This document shows positions 24,619 through 32,525 of a DNA stretch of 39,943 nt, in pieces. The notes below the pieces were generated by a model that saw only the letters and a list, made by a program, of their open reading frames with translations, was not told where the DNA came from and ran no database searches. The DNA lies in the NCBI GenBank assembly GCA_902606445.1, contig CACLGJ010000009.1:1-39943 (forward strand), in the 5' to 3' direction. The DNA comes from an uncultured Pelagibacteraceae bacterium (GTDB lineage Bacteria > Pseudomonadota > Alphaproteobacteria > Pelagibacterales > Pelagibacteraceae). Positions within the stretch are counted from its first letter, which is position 1. Each line of letters opens with the position of its first letter. A program made the translations under genes and the position numbers.

Positions 24619-25491
24619 ATGACAATAAATAAATTAGCAATAATAGGTGGTAGCGGTCTTTATGATGTTGAAGAGTTCAAAAATAGAGAATTATTGGATC
24701 TAAATACTCCTTGGGGAAAAACTTCTGATAAAATTTTAAAAACTAATTATAACAATAAAGAGGTTTATTTCCTACCAAGACATGGGCGAGGTCATTTTAT
24801 ATCTCCAACAAAAATTAACTTTAGGGCTAATATCGATGCCCTAAAACAATTAGGGGTAACGGACATTGTATCAGTTTCTGCAGTTGGTTCTTTAAAAGAA
24901 GAATTGCCACCAGGTAAATTTGTAATCGTTGATCAGTTTATAGACAGAACGTTTGCCAGAGAAAAAACATTTTTTGATGATGAAATTGTAGCTCATGTTT
25001 CCATGGCTCATCCAACATCTAATGCTTTAATGAATGCATGTGAAGAAGCAATTAAAAAAGAAAAAATTGATTATCAAAGAAATGGTACTTATGTTGTTAT
25101 GGAGGGACCTCAATTTTCGACCTTAGCTGAGTCTAATTTGTATAGATCTTGGAAAGCTGATGTTATTGGCATGACCAATATGCCTGAAGCAAAATTAGCT
25201 AGAGAGGCAGAAATTAAATATGCATCTGTATCTATGGTTACTGATTATGATTGTTGGCATCCAGATCATGAAAATGTTGATGTTCAACAAGTTGTTAAAG
25301 TTTTATTAGACAATGCAGCAAAAGCTAAAAATATGATTAAAAATTTGATAGAAAACTTCGAAAATCATATTGACCCTAAAGATCCAACTAACAATTGTCT
25401 AGATGTGGCAATAATAACTGCTCCAGAAAAAAGAACAAAAAAAACTATAGATAAACTCAAAACAGTTGCAGGCAGGGTTCTTAATAAATGA
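24619..25491 (+). CDS. mtnP: S-methyl-5'-thioadenosine phosphorylase
   Basis: A 290-residue nucleoside phosphorylase of the MTAP type. It has 'LAIIGGSGLYDVE' at the start, 'LPRHGRGHFISPTKINFRAN' for phosphate and ribose binding, 'VVMEGPQFSTLAES' and 'GMTNMPEAKLAREAE'. The adenine-site motif 'TDYDCWHPDHENV' distinguishes MTA from other purine phosphorylases. It splits methylthioadenosine into adenine and methylthioribose-1-phosphate. The stop overlaps the mtnA start (ATGA). Confidence 0.94.
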   Translation: MTINKLAIIGGSGLYDVEEFKNRELLDLNTPWGKTSDKILKTNYNNKEVYFLPRHGRGHFISPTKINFRANIDALKQLGVTDIVSVSAVGSLKEELPPGKFVIVDQFIDRTFAREKTFFDDEIVAHVSMAHPTSNALMNACEEAIKKEKIDYQRNGTYVVMEGPQFSTLAESNLYRSWKADVIGMTNMPEAKLAREAEIKYASVSMVTDYDCWHPDHENVDVQQVVKVLLDNAAKAKNMIKNLIENFENHIDPKDPTNNCLDVAIITAPEKRTKKTIDKLKTVAGRVLNK

Positions 25492-26558
25492 GAATAGAGG
25501 GAAAAGAGTATCGTACTATTTGGTTTGAAAACAATGTTGTTAAAATAATTAATCAGACAAAACTTCCACACCAATTTATAATAAAGGACCTTAAAACGGT
25601 TAAAGATACAATAAATGCAATTAAAGTTATGGAGGTGAGAGGTGCACCATTAATAGGAGCGACAGCAGCTTTTGGATTAGTATTAGCTATTATTGAAAAT
25701 AATGATCAATCTTTTTTAAAAAAATCAGCTGAAGAATTAATTAATTCAAGACCTACAGCAATTAATCTTAAGTGGGCTGTTAATAGAATGATGAATAAAT
25801 TATCAGGCGTAAATAGTGATAAAATTTTAGAAAAAGCTTTGAGTGAAGCAAATGAAATCTGTGAGGATGATATAAAGTTTTGTGAAAAAATAGGATTAAA
25901 TGGCCTTAAGATTATTGAAGAAATTTACAATAAAAAAAAAGATACAGTCAATATTTTAACTCATTGTAATGCAGGGTGGCTTGCTACAATTAATTGGGGT
26001 ACTGCAACCTCACCAATTTATCATGCACATAAAAAAGGAATTCCCGTTCATGTTTGGGCTGATGAAACGAGACCAAGAAACCAAGGGGCCAATTTAACCT
26101 CTTATGAATTGAATGAAGAGGGCATTAAAAATACAATCATTGCAGACAATACAGGTGGTATTTTGATGCAAAGAGGTGAAGTTGATATGTGCATTGTAGG
26201 AACAGATAGAACATTATCTAATGGTGATGTTTGTAACAAAGTTGGAACGTATCTCAAAGCATTGGCTGCTCATGATAACAATATTCCCTTTTATGTTGCT
26301 CTACCAAGTTCGACAATTGATTGGGATATTAAAAATCATAAAGAAATACCTATAGAGGAAAGAAATTCCGAAGAACTATCTCATCTGGAGGGTTTAGATG
26401 AGGAAGGAAAAATTAAAAAAATACAAATTTATCCAATAAAAAGTAAGGCGATAAATTTAGCTTTTGATGTAACACCAGCAAAATATGTGACAGGATTAAT
26501 AACAGAAAAAGGTGTATGTGAAGCATCATCAGAAGGATTAAAAAATTTATTTAAATGA
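25488..26558 (+). CDS. mtnA: Methylthioribose-1-phosphate isomerase
   Basis: A 356-residue eIF2B-like isomerase. 'MEVRGAPLIGATAAFG' at 48-63 binds the sugar phosphate. Cys160 in 'LTHCNAGWLAT' and Asp240 in 'IVGTDRTLSNGDV' sit at the positions of the catalytic pair known for MtnA. 'VWADETRPRNQGANLT' is also diagnostic. It converts methylthioribose-1-phosphate to methylthioribulose-1-phosphate. It overlaps mtnP and the aldolase gene by four bases on each side, so the three are tightly coupled. Confidence 0.95.
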   Translation: MRIEGKEYRTIWFENNVVKIINQTKLPHQFIIKDLKTVKDTINAIKVMEVRGAPLIGATAAFGLVLAIIENNDQSFLKKSAEELINSRPTAINLKWAVNRMMNKLSGVNSDKILEKALSEANEICEDDIKFCEKIGLNGLKIIEEIYNKKKDTVNILTHCNAGWLATINWGTATSPIYHAHKKGIPVHVWADETRPRNQGANLTSYELNEEGIKNTIIADNTGGILMQRGEVDMCIVGTDRTLSNGDVCNKVGTYLKALAAHDNNIPFYVALPSSTIDWDIKNHKEIPIEERNSEELSHLEGLDEEGKIKKIQIYPIKSKAINLAFDVTPAKYVTGLITEKGVCEASSEGLKNLFK

Positions 26559-27211
26559 AAAATTTAGATCAAAGAAATCAAATAATCGAATATTCTCTAA
26601 AATTAAATTCAACAAATCTCTCACCACTTAGATCAGGAAATATATCTTTAAGATCTGAAGAGAATAGTAAAAATGGTTATTTGATAACTCCATCTGGAAA
26701 AAAATATGAAACATTAAAACCAGAGGATATTGTTTTTATGGGATTAAAAGAAGAGGAAGAAAACAAAGGCTCAACCAATAAACCTTCATCTGAATGGAGA
26801 TTTCATAGAGATATTTATATTAATAAAAATGATGCCCAAGCAATTGTTCATTCTCATTCTCCACACGCAACAGCTGTATCTTCGCATGGAAAATCGATAC
26901 CACCGTTTCATTATATGATTGCTCTTGCTGGAGGTGAGGACATTAAATGTGCAGATTATGCTACTTTTGGAACTGAGGAACTTTCGAATAATGTTATTAA
27001 AGCCCTAGAAAATAGAAGTGCGTGCTTAATGTCTAATCACGGCCAGGTTGCTTTTGGAAAAAATTTAGAACAAGCTTTTGAACTTGCACAAGAGATAGAA
27101 AATATTTGTCATCAATATACTATTGCACTAAAGTTAGGGAAACCCAAGATTCTTTCATTTGAAGAGATGAAAAAAGTTTTGGAAAAAGCTAAAAATTATA
27201 AAAAAGGGTAA
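26555..27211 (+). CDS. Class II aldolase family protein, probable methylthioribulose-1-phosphate aldolase (Ald2-like)
   Basis: A 218-residue FucA/AraD-fold protein. 'LRSGNISLRSE' at 25-35 and 'ITPSGKKYETLKPEDIV' at 44-60 bind phosphate. Glu80 is the likely catalytic acid, and His99, His101 and His162 (in 'NHGQVAFG') are the metal ligands. The same fold serves MtnB dehydratase and L-fuculose-phosphate or 5-deoxyribulose-phosphate aldolases. No mtnC or mtnD follows, so I favour the aldolase: cleavage to DHAP and methylthioacetaldehyde, as in the DHAP shunt. MtnB remains the alternative. The start overlaps mtnA by four bases. Confidence 0.78.
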   Translation: MKNLDQRNQIIEYSLKLNSTNLSPLRSGNISLRSEENSKNGYLITPSGKKYETLKPEDIVFMGLKEEEENKGSTNKPSSEWRFHRDIYINKNDAQAIVHSHSPHATAVSSHGKSIPPFHYMIALAGGEDIKCADYATFGTEELSNNVIKALENRSACLMSNHGQVAFGKNLEQAFELAQEIENICHQYTIALKLGKPKILSFEEMKKVLEKAKNYKKG

Positions 27212-27212
27212 C

Positions 27213-28253
27213 ATGATTAAAGTAGGGGAGCATATTACTTTGGATATAATTGGTACTACTAAAGAGTACGACCCTTCAGTGTTTGAGAGAGTTATAAAAG
27301 AAATAGCTGAAGCTGCAAAAGTTACAATTTTAAATATTTCAAAATATAAATTTGAACCACAAGGATTTACAATTTTAGCATTGTTAGCTGAAAGTCATAT
27401 AAGTTTTCATACCTTTCCTGAGAAAGGGATTATTAGTTTTGATTTTTTTACATGTGGAAAAATTAATCCTTCAATTGCTCTAGATATAATAAAAAAAGAA
27501 TTTAAGCATAAAAGAATAGTAAAAAAAGAATTTAATAGAGATACTAAAGGATTATATCATGACATTTATAGTACACCTGGATTACAGAAATCTTATGTTG
27601 TAAATGATGTGTTAGAAGATTTTAAATCTAGGGTTGGTCAACACATCGAAATTTTAGATCTGGAACAATTTGGAAAATCATTATTTATTGACGGCGAAAT
27701 TCAAGTAGCAGCTTCAGATGAACATTTGTATAGCTCGACTTTTGTTGGTGCTGGATTGAAATTGAATCAAAATAAGGAAAGAACTGCAATAATTGGTGGA
27801 GGTGACGGTGGCGTAGCAAGAGAATGTATCTCTAAAAAATTTAATTTTGTGGACTGGTATGAACTTGATCCAGAAGTTGTAGAAGTTTGTAATAAACACT
27901 TAGGTGAAATAGGAAATAAAGCTACAGAAAAAAATTCAGTCAAATGTGTTTGGGGTGATGCTTTTGAGAGTATTAAATCTGTTAATGACGACACTTATGA
28001 TCACATATTTGTTGATTTAAATGATGATCAATTTTGTATTGATTTAGCATCAAAAAATATGGATTCATTAATAAGAATTCTTAAACCTAAAGGAGTAATA
28101 ACTGCTCAAGTAGGAAGTCAAGACAAAAAACCTCTTCAAGTTGAAAATTGGCTAAATGTCTTTAACCATCATTTTGGAAATACTAATTTATCAAGAGTTT
28201 ATATACCTAGTTTTGATTGTTCTTGGAACTTTTCTTCTTCAATAAATCATTAA
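27213..28253 (+). CDS. speE: Fused S-adenosylmethionine decarboxylase-spermidine synthase (SpeD-SpeE)
   Basis: A 346-residue fusion. Residues 1-~115 are a prokaryotic AdoMet decarboxylase. 'AESHISFHTFPE' at 59-70 contains the self-cleavage point Glu60-Ser61 (Ser61 becomes the pyruvoyl group), with His66 and Cys81 at the family's processing and catalytic positions. Residues ~130-346 are an aminopropyltransferase, with 'FIDGEIQVAASDEHLYSS', the SAM-binding 'IIGGGDGGVARE', 'WYELDPEVVEV' and the acidic 'FVDLNDD'. The chain would decarboxylate AdoMet and pass the aminopropyl group to putrescine, giving spermidine and MTA. It starts one base after the aldolase stop, placing the MTA source in the MTA-salvage operon. 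No break between the halves is seen. Confidence 0.88.
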   Translation: MIKVGEHITLDIIGTTKEYDPSVFERVIKEIAEAAKVTILNISKYKFEPQGFTILALLAESHISFHTFPEKGIISFDFFTCGKINPSIALDIIKKEFKHKRIVKKEFNRDTKGLYHDIYSTPGLQKSYVVNDVLEDFKSRVGQHIEILDLEQFGKSLFIDGEIQVAASDEHLYSSTFVGAGLKLNQNKERTAIIGGGDGGVARECISKKFNFVDWYELDPEVVEVCNKHLGEIGNKATEKNSVKCVWGDAFESIKSVNDDTYDHIFVDLNDDQFCIDLASKNMDSLIRILKPKGVITAQVGSQDKKPLQVENWLNVFNHHFGNTNLSRVYIPSFDCSWNFSSSINH

Positions 28254-28302
28254 TTTTTTCTTTTTTAAATCTCTAAATTGTGAAATACTAATTTTTTTTA
28301 TT

Positions 28303-28310
28303 AAAGGAGA
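28303..28310 (+). promoter_or_regulatory. Strong ribosome binding site of the amino acid-binding protein gene
   Basis: AAAGGAGA ends five bases before the ATG at 28316, a near-perfect Shine-Dalgarno match. It is the clearest such site I saw in the window and fits an abundant periplasmic protein. Confidence 0.75.
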
Positions 28311-28315
28311 TTATA

Positions 28316-29143
28316 ATGAATATATTCAAAAAAACTATTTTTTCAGTTTTACTTTCATTACTAGTAATAGGAAATGCTAATGCTGACAAAATTAAAATTG
28401 GAACAGAAGGTGCCTATCCTCCATGGAACTCAAAAAATGAGGCAGGTAAGTTAATAGGCTTTGAAGTAGAATTAGCTTACACACTTTGTAGATACATTGG
28501 TGAACAATGTACTATTGTTGAGCAAGATTGGGATGGAATGATACCAGCATTAATCATGAGAAAGTTTGATGCAATAATGGCTGGGATGTCAATTACTGCA
28601 GAAAGACAAAAAGCAATTAGTTTTTCTCAAGGTTATGCAGATGAAGTAGCTTCATTAGCAGTAATGAAAGGTTCTAGTCTAGAAGGTTTAGATACACCTG
28701 CTGGAATAAACTTAACTAAACCTAATGCTGCAGCAAAAAAAGCACTTAAAACTCTTACAGGTGCTTTAGCTGGTAAAACAGTTTGTGTTCAAACTGCAAC
28801 CATTCATCAAAACTTCTTAGATTCTGGTGATGTTGGAAGTGTAAATGTAAGAACTTACAAAACACAAGATGAAGTAAACCTTGATTTAGCATCAGGTAGA
28901 TGTGATGCTGCCTTAGCAGCTGCTGTTGCGTTTAGTGATTATGCTGAAAAATCTGGAAAGCCAGTTGTATTAACTGGACCAACTTTTTCAGGTGGTGCAT
29001 TTGGTAATGGTGTTGGAGTTGGTATTAGAAAAGATGATACTGAACTTTTGAAAAAGTTTAATGCTGCAATTAATAAAGCAAGAAAGAACGGAGATATTAG
29101 TAGAATAGCTACTAAATGGTTCGGTTTCGACGCTTCTATGTAA
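28316..29143 (+). CDS. Polar amino acid ABC transporter substrate-binding protein (ArgT/HisJ/OccT-like)
   Basis: The 275-residue protein has a signal peptide at 1-23 (Lys-rich start, hydrophobic core, ANA cleavage site). The mature start 'IKIGTEGAYPPWNSK' and 'GKLIGFEVELAYTLC' are typical of lysine/arginine/ornithine, histidine and opine binding proteins. 'EQDWDGMIPALIMRKFDAIM' and 'SITAERQKAISFSQGY' continue the SBP_bac_3 pattern. It delivers a basic or polar amino acid to the two permeases downstream. The ligand cannot be fixed from sequence alone. A strong Shine-Dalgarno precedes it and a perfect hairpin follows it. Confidence 0.9.
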   Translation: MNIFKKTIFSVLLSLLVIGNANADKIKIGTEGAYPPWNSKNEAGKLIGFEVELAYTLCRYIGEQCTIVEQDWDGMIPALIMRKFDAIMAGMSITAERQKAISFSQGYADEVASLAVMKGSSLEGLDTPAGINLTKPNAAAKKALKTLTGALAGKTVCVQTATIHQNFLDSGDVGSVNVRTYKTQDEVNLDLASGRCDAALAAAVAFSDYAEKSGKPVVLTGPTFSGGAFGNGVGVGIRKDDTELLKKFNAAINKARKNGDISRIATKWFGFDASM

Positions 29144-29156
29144 TTAAATTTTAGAT

Positions 29157-29183
29157 TTGGCGACTATAATGTATAGTCGCCAA
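29157..29183 (+). terminator. Perfect hairpin between the binding-protein and permease genes
   Basis: TTGGCGACTATA (29157-29168) pairs with TATAGTCGCCAA (29172-29183), twelve perfect base pairs with a short loop. It is much more GC-rich than its surroundings. No T-run follows and the permease ATG lies five bases after it, so it is more likely a 3' stabiliser or translation brake than a full terminator. Confidence 0.65.
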
Positions 29184-29188
29184 TCTCT

Positions 29189-29881
29189 ATGGAACTTCTA
29201 GCATTTGGAGATACCGGTTGGGGAGATGAATTATTTTACGCAACCCTAATGACTATAGCTGTATCAATTACAGCAATGATAATAGGTTTTAGTTTTGCAG
29301 CAATTTTTACTCCACTTAAACTTTCAAAAAATAAATTTTTAAATTTATTAGCTAATTCGTACACCACATTAATTAGAGGTGTTCCAGAATTATTAGTGAT
29401 TTACCTTTTCTTTTTTGGAGGAACAGGTGCAGTAATGTATGTTGCCTCCATTTTTGGTTACAATGAATACATAGAAATAAACGCATTTGTCACTGGAGCT
29501 TTTGCAATAGGAATAATTTCAGGAGCTTACTCAACTGAGGTTTTTAGAGGAGCAGTTCAATCAATTGATAAAGGTCAGTTTGAAGCTGCTAATGTTTTAG
29601 GTTTAAGTAAATTTGGTAAATTTATTAAGATTATACTTCCTCAAACTTTAAGATTGGCCATACCTAATTTAAGTAATGTTTGGCAAATAACACTTAAAGA
29701 CACATCTTTAATCTCTGTGACTGGTTTAGTAGAAATTATGAGACAATCTTATGTTGCAGCAGGTTCAACAAGAGATCCGTTATTCTTTTATTCTTTCGCT
29801 GCAGTTTTATACTTATTACTAACTTTTTTTAGCATGAAGTTAATCAATAGATTAGAGATTAGATATAGCAGGGGGTATTAA
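29189..29881 (+). CDS. Polar amino acid ABC transporter permease (HisQ-like)
   Basis: A 230-residue inner-membrane permease with about five transmembrane helices. 'LIRGVPELLVIYLFFFGG' and the EAA loop 'FEAANVLGLSKFGKFIKIIL' followed by 'PQTLRLAIPNLSN' are standard for HisMQ/GlnP-type permeases. It should pair with the next gene as a heterodimer. It has no Shine-Dalgarno, and its start is close behind a hairpin, suggesting low expression relative to the binding protein. It overlaps the next gene by one base. Confidence 0.92.
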   Translation: MELLAFGDTGWGDELFYATLMTIAVSITAMIIGFSFAAIFTPLKLSKNKFLNLLANSYTTLIRGVPELLVIYLFFFGGTGAVMYVASIFGYNEYIEINAFVTGAFAIGIISGAYSTEVFRGAVQSIDKGQFEAANVLGLSKFGKFIKIILPQTLRLAIPNLSNVWQITLKDTSLISVTGLVEIMRQSYVAAGSTRDPLFFYSFAAVLYLLLTFFSMKLINRLEIRYSRGY

Positions 29882-30555
29882 TGGATTTTGAATTAATGAT
29901 TAACAGTTTTCCAAAGTTACTTAATGCTGCAGTGATAACTTTAAAACTTTTAACAGTTTCTTTAGTTGTTGGATTATTTGTTGGACTTTTGTTTGCTATT
30001 TTAAGATTAAATAAAAATATTTTTATTAATAAGTTTGCTTATGGATATTCTTACGTATTTAGAGGCACCCCACTTCTGGTACAGATATTCATTATTTATT
30101 TTGGCTTAGGACAAATTGAATATTTACGAACTACATTTTTATGGGTTATTTTGAAAGAACCATATTGGTGTGCAATTATTGCTTTTGCATTAAATACTGG
30201 AGCTTATACATCGGAAATTCTGAGATCTGCATTTCAAACAATTAAACCAGGTGTAATCGAAGCTGGTCAAAGCCTTGGCATTTCTAACAAAATTATATTT
30301 TATAAAATACAAATTCCAATAGCTATTAGACAATCATTACCAGCTTATGGAAATGAAATTATTTTAATGATGAAGGGCACTTCCTTAGCAAGCACAGTCA
30401 CTCTAATGGATCTTACTGGTGTTGCAAAATATATAATTTCAACAACATTTAAGCCGATCGAAGTATTTATTGTTGCAGGAGGTATCTACTTGTTTATGAC
30501 TTTTATTATTCACAATGTAATAAAATTTTTAGAGAAAAAATATAGTTTTAATTAA
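29881..30555 (+). CDS. Polar amino acid ABC transporter permease (HisM-like)
   Basis: A 224-residue permease with the HisM/GlnP pattern: 'YVFRGTPLLVQIFIIYFGLG', 'NTGAYTSEILRSAFQTI' and the EAA loop 'IEAGQSLGISNKIIFYKIQI' followed by 'PIAIRQSLPAYGNE'. It forms the translocation pore with the preceding permease. No ATP-binding subunit follows: the next gene is convergent and its stop shares the TTAA at 30552-30555. The ATPase must come from elsewhere in the genome. Confidence 0.92.
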   Translation: MDFELMINSFPKLLNAAVITLKLLTVSLVVGLFVGLLFAILRLNKNIFINKFAYGYSYVFRGTPLLVQIFIIYFGLGQIEYLRTTFLWVILKEPYWCAIIAFALNTGAYTSEILRSAFQTIKPGVIEAGQSLGISNKIIFYKIQIPIAIRQSLPAYGNEIILMMKGTSLASTVTLMDLTGVAKYIISTTFKPIEVFIVAGGIYLFMTFIIHNVIKFLEKKYSFN

Positions 30556-31703
30556 AGTATTACTAGATCTAATTTTTGTTTTCCAAGTCTTTCATTACCC
30601 TTATCAGTAACTAAGTAAGTTTCACCTAGATTCATTGCAAGTTGGTTTTCTGAGTCCATTAAGATCATATGCATAAAAAATATATTTCCAGACTCAATAA
30701 TATAAGGATTACCTGTGTATAGCATTGGCCAATCCATCCAATTAGGAGAAAAAGTTGATCCTAGAGAATAACCACAAGCATTCATTCTTGATTTATTATA
30801 TCCAAGATCATCAAATGTTTTTGCATGTACGTCAAAAATTTCTCCAACTTTATTACCTGGTTTCAATTTATTTTCACAATTTGTCAAAGTCTCAACGCAA
30901 GCCTCATGCATTTTAATATGCTTAGGATCAGCTTTACCTATAGGAATGGTTCGAAACATTGCTGAATGATAGTGTTTAAAAGTACCAGCCCATTCAATAC
31001 TTAATTGATCTTGTAATGATAAATTTCTTTTTTCCGCTTGGTATCTGCATAAGAGTGCGTTATGTCCTGAACCAATAATATATTCATTTGCAGGATAGTC
31101 TCCTCCACCTTCTAAAACTGCCTTTTGCATTTCAGCTAAAATTTTTGCTTCACTTGCACCAGCCTTACTATATTTCCAAGCTTGTTCTAAAGCATTATCA
31201 GCAAGTTCAGCTGCTTTTCTAACATAAATAATTTCTTCCTGGGACTTAATGACCCTAAGTTTTGTAATTAATTCAGATTGATCCTCGACATTACAATAAT
31301 TTTCCAGAGATTTGTTTAATCTCATAGCATTACGTCCTGTCATTCCGTAAGCTTCATACTCAATACCAACTTTTTTTCCTTTTAAAGATAATTCGTTTAA
31401 AATCAATTTAAGATCATTTGTTGGATTTGAGTTATCTTTATCAACCCAAATTCTAATATCTTCGATATTAGAAGTATTTTGCGCTTGTCGCAAATCTGGA
31501 GCTCTTGTCAGAAGAATAGTATTTCCATTTTTATCAAGCACTAATGTTTGAAAAAAAACATATCCAAAGGTGTCGTATCCAGTTAACCAATACATAGACT
31601 CTTGTCTAAACATAAGTAAGGCATCAAGATTTTGCTCTCTCATTGATCTTAAAACTTTAGATTTTCTAGATTTAAATTCCTTAAGTGAAAAATGAAGAGC
31701 CAT
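30552..31703 (-). CDS. M24-family (creatinase/ectoine hydrolase-like) hydrolase lacking metal ligands
   Basis: The protein has the N-terminal creatinase domain ('LDALLMFRQESMYWLTGYD') and a C-terminal pita-bread domain. The positions that hold two metals in Xaa-Pro peptidases are changed: Glu237 in 'IEWAG' for the first Asp, Ala248 in 'HSAMFRT' for the second Asp, and Tyr312 in 'GYSLGSTF' for the metal His. Glu361 remains. The 'GYSLGSTFSPNW' stretch recalls ectoine hydrolase (EutD/DoeA) and creatinase, which need no metal. It probably cleaves a C-N bond in a small osmolyte or amidine; the substrate is unknown. I chose the ATG at 31703 over an in-frame TTG at 31709. Confidence 0.82.
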   Translation of the reverse strand: MALHFSLKEFKSRKSKVLRSMREQNLDALLMFRQESMYWLTGYDTFGYVFFQTLVLDKNGNTILLTRAPDLRQAQNTSNIEDIRIWVDKDNSNPTNDLKLILNELSLKGKKVGIEYEAYGMTGRNAMRLNKSLENYCNVEDQSELITKLRVIKSQEEIIYVRKAAELADNALEQAWKYSKAGASEAKILAEMQKAVLEGGGDYPANEYIIGSGHNALLCRYQAEKRNLSLQDQLSIEWAGTFKHYHSAMFRTIPIGKADPKHIKMHEACVETLTNCENKLKPGNKVGEIFDVHAKTFDDLGYNKSRMNACGYSLGSTFSPNWMDWPMLYTGNPYIIESGNIFFMHMILMDSENQLAMNLGETYLVTDKGNERLGKQKLDLVIL

Positions 31704-31799
31704 GATCAAACACTATAATTACATATTAAATACATTCAATGGAAATTAAATGTTATTTAAACAACTTTAAATTTTTTTATTTTTGCTGAAGGCATTTAA

Positions 31800-32525
31800 T
31801 TATTTTATTATCATTCTTGCTGAGTGATCAATAAAATGCATAAAAATTTTTTTTTCTGAAAAATATTCATCTGTAGCTTTTTTAGAACCCAACCAACTAC
31901 CATAGTCATCAATGATTAAAATCCCTCCCTCAACAAGTAAGGGATATAAGTATTTTAGCTCTATTCTAGTACTCTCATAAAAATCAGTATCGAGCCTTAA
32001 TATTGATATTTTGTTAGGTAAATTTTCTGAAATTTTTAATGTATTTTCTACTTTTCCTTTTACAAATTGAATATTATCTAATTCTAAATTCATTTCAGCA
32101 AAATTTTCTTTTACTTTTTCTAAAGAACAACTAGACCAATTATCTTTTTTTAAAATTTTTTCACTAGCAACTGTTCCATCAATTTTTATGTCGCTAGATG
32201 AAGGACTTGTCATTCCTTCAAATGTGTCATAAGCATAAATTTTTTTTTTTAAGTTGTTTTTTTCTATTAATTTTTTTAATATCATTATATTTCCACCCGT
32301 GTAGACACCACATTCAACAAAATCTCCAGCTATCTTGAATTTATTAATATATTCAAACGCTTTAATAAGAGAAAAAATTTTCATATTTGATGTCATGGTA
32401 TATTTAGAAAAATTTTCAATCAATTCTTTATTATAATTAGAGGTATTCTCTAATTCATGGTCCATTTTTTTTATAAATTTGTAACCACCATATCCAGCAA
32501 TTTTTTTGATTATGTTTTTAAACAT
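31800..32525 (-). CDS. TylF/MycF-like class I O-methyltransferase
   Basis: The 241-residue protein has the SAM site 'GDFVECGVYTGGN' at 67-79 and 'YAYDTFEGMTSPSS' at 97-110, the TylF/MycF signature. The probable metal ligands are Asp179/Asp181 in 'RLDTDFYEST' and Asp206-Asp207 in 'IIDDYGSW'. TylF and MycF methylate sugar hydroxyls on macrolides; in a bacterium without such clusters the likely target is a surface glycan sugar. It overlaps the DUF6165-like gene by one base (TAATG) and is close to a GT9 gene. Confidence 0.85.
   Translation of the reverse strand: MFKNIIKKIAGYGGYKFIKKMDHELENTSNYNKELIENFSKYTMTSNMKIFSLIKAFEYINKFKIAGDFVECGVYTGGNIMILKKLIEKNNLKKKIYAYDTFEGMTSPSSSDIKIDGTVASEKILKKDNWSSCSLEKVKENFAEMNLELDNIQFVKGKVENTLKISENLPNKISILRLDTDFYESTRIELKYLYPLLVEGGILIIDDYGSWLGSKKATDEYFSEKKIFMHFIDHSARMIIK

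Noticed and set aside
27767..27994. A 75-codon minus-strand frame inside the SpeD-SpeE fusion
   Set aside because: It is a shadow of the SAM-binding part of the fusion with no independent evidence.
24619..28253. Reading the cluster as a complete methionine salvage pathway (MtnA-B-C-D-E)
   Set aside because: Only mtnP, mtnA and a class II aldolase-fold gene are present; MtnC and MtnD motifs are absent from the window.
28254..28315. A SAM or glycine riboswitch upstream of the binding-protein gene or in other spacers
   Set aside because: The spacer is only 62 bases with no conserved aptamer pattern that I can recognise. The other spacers are likewise too short or lack paired elements.
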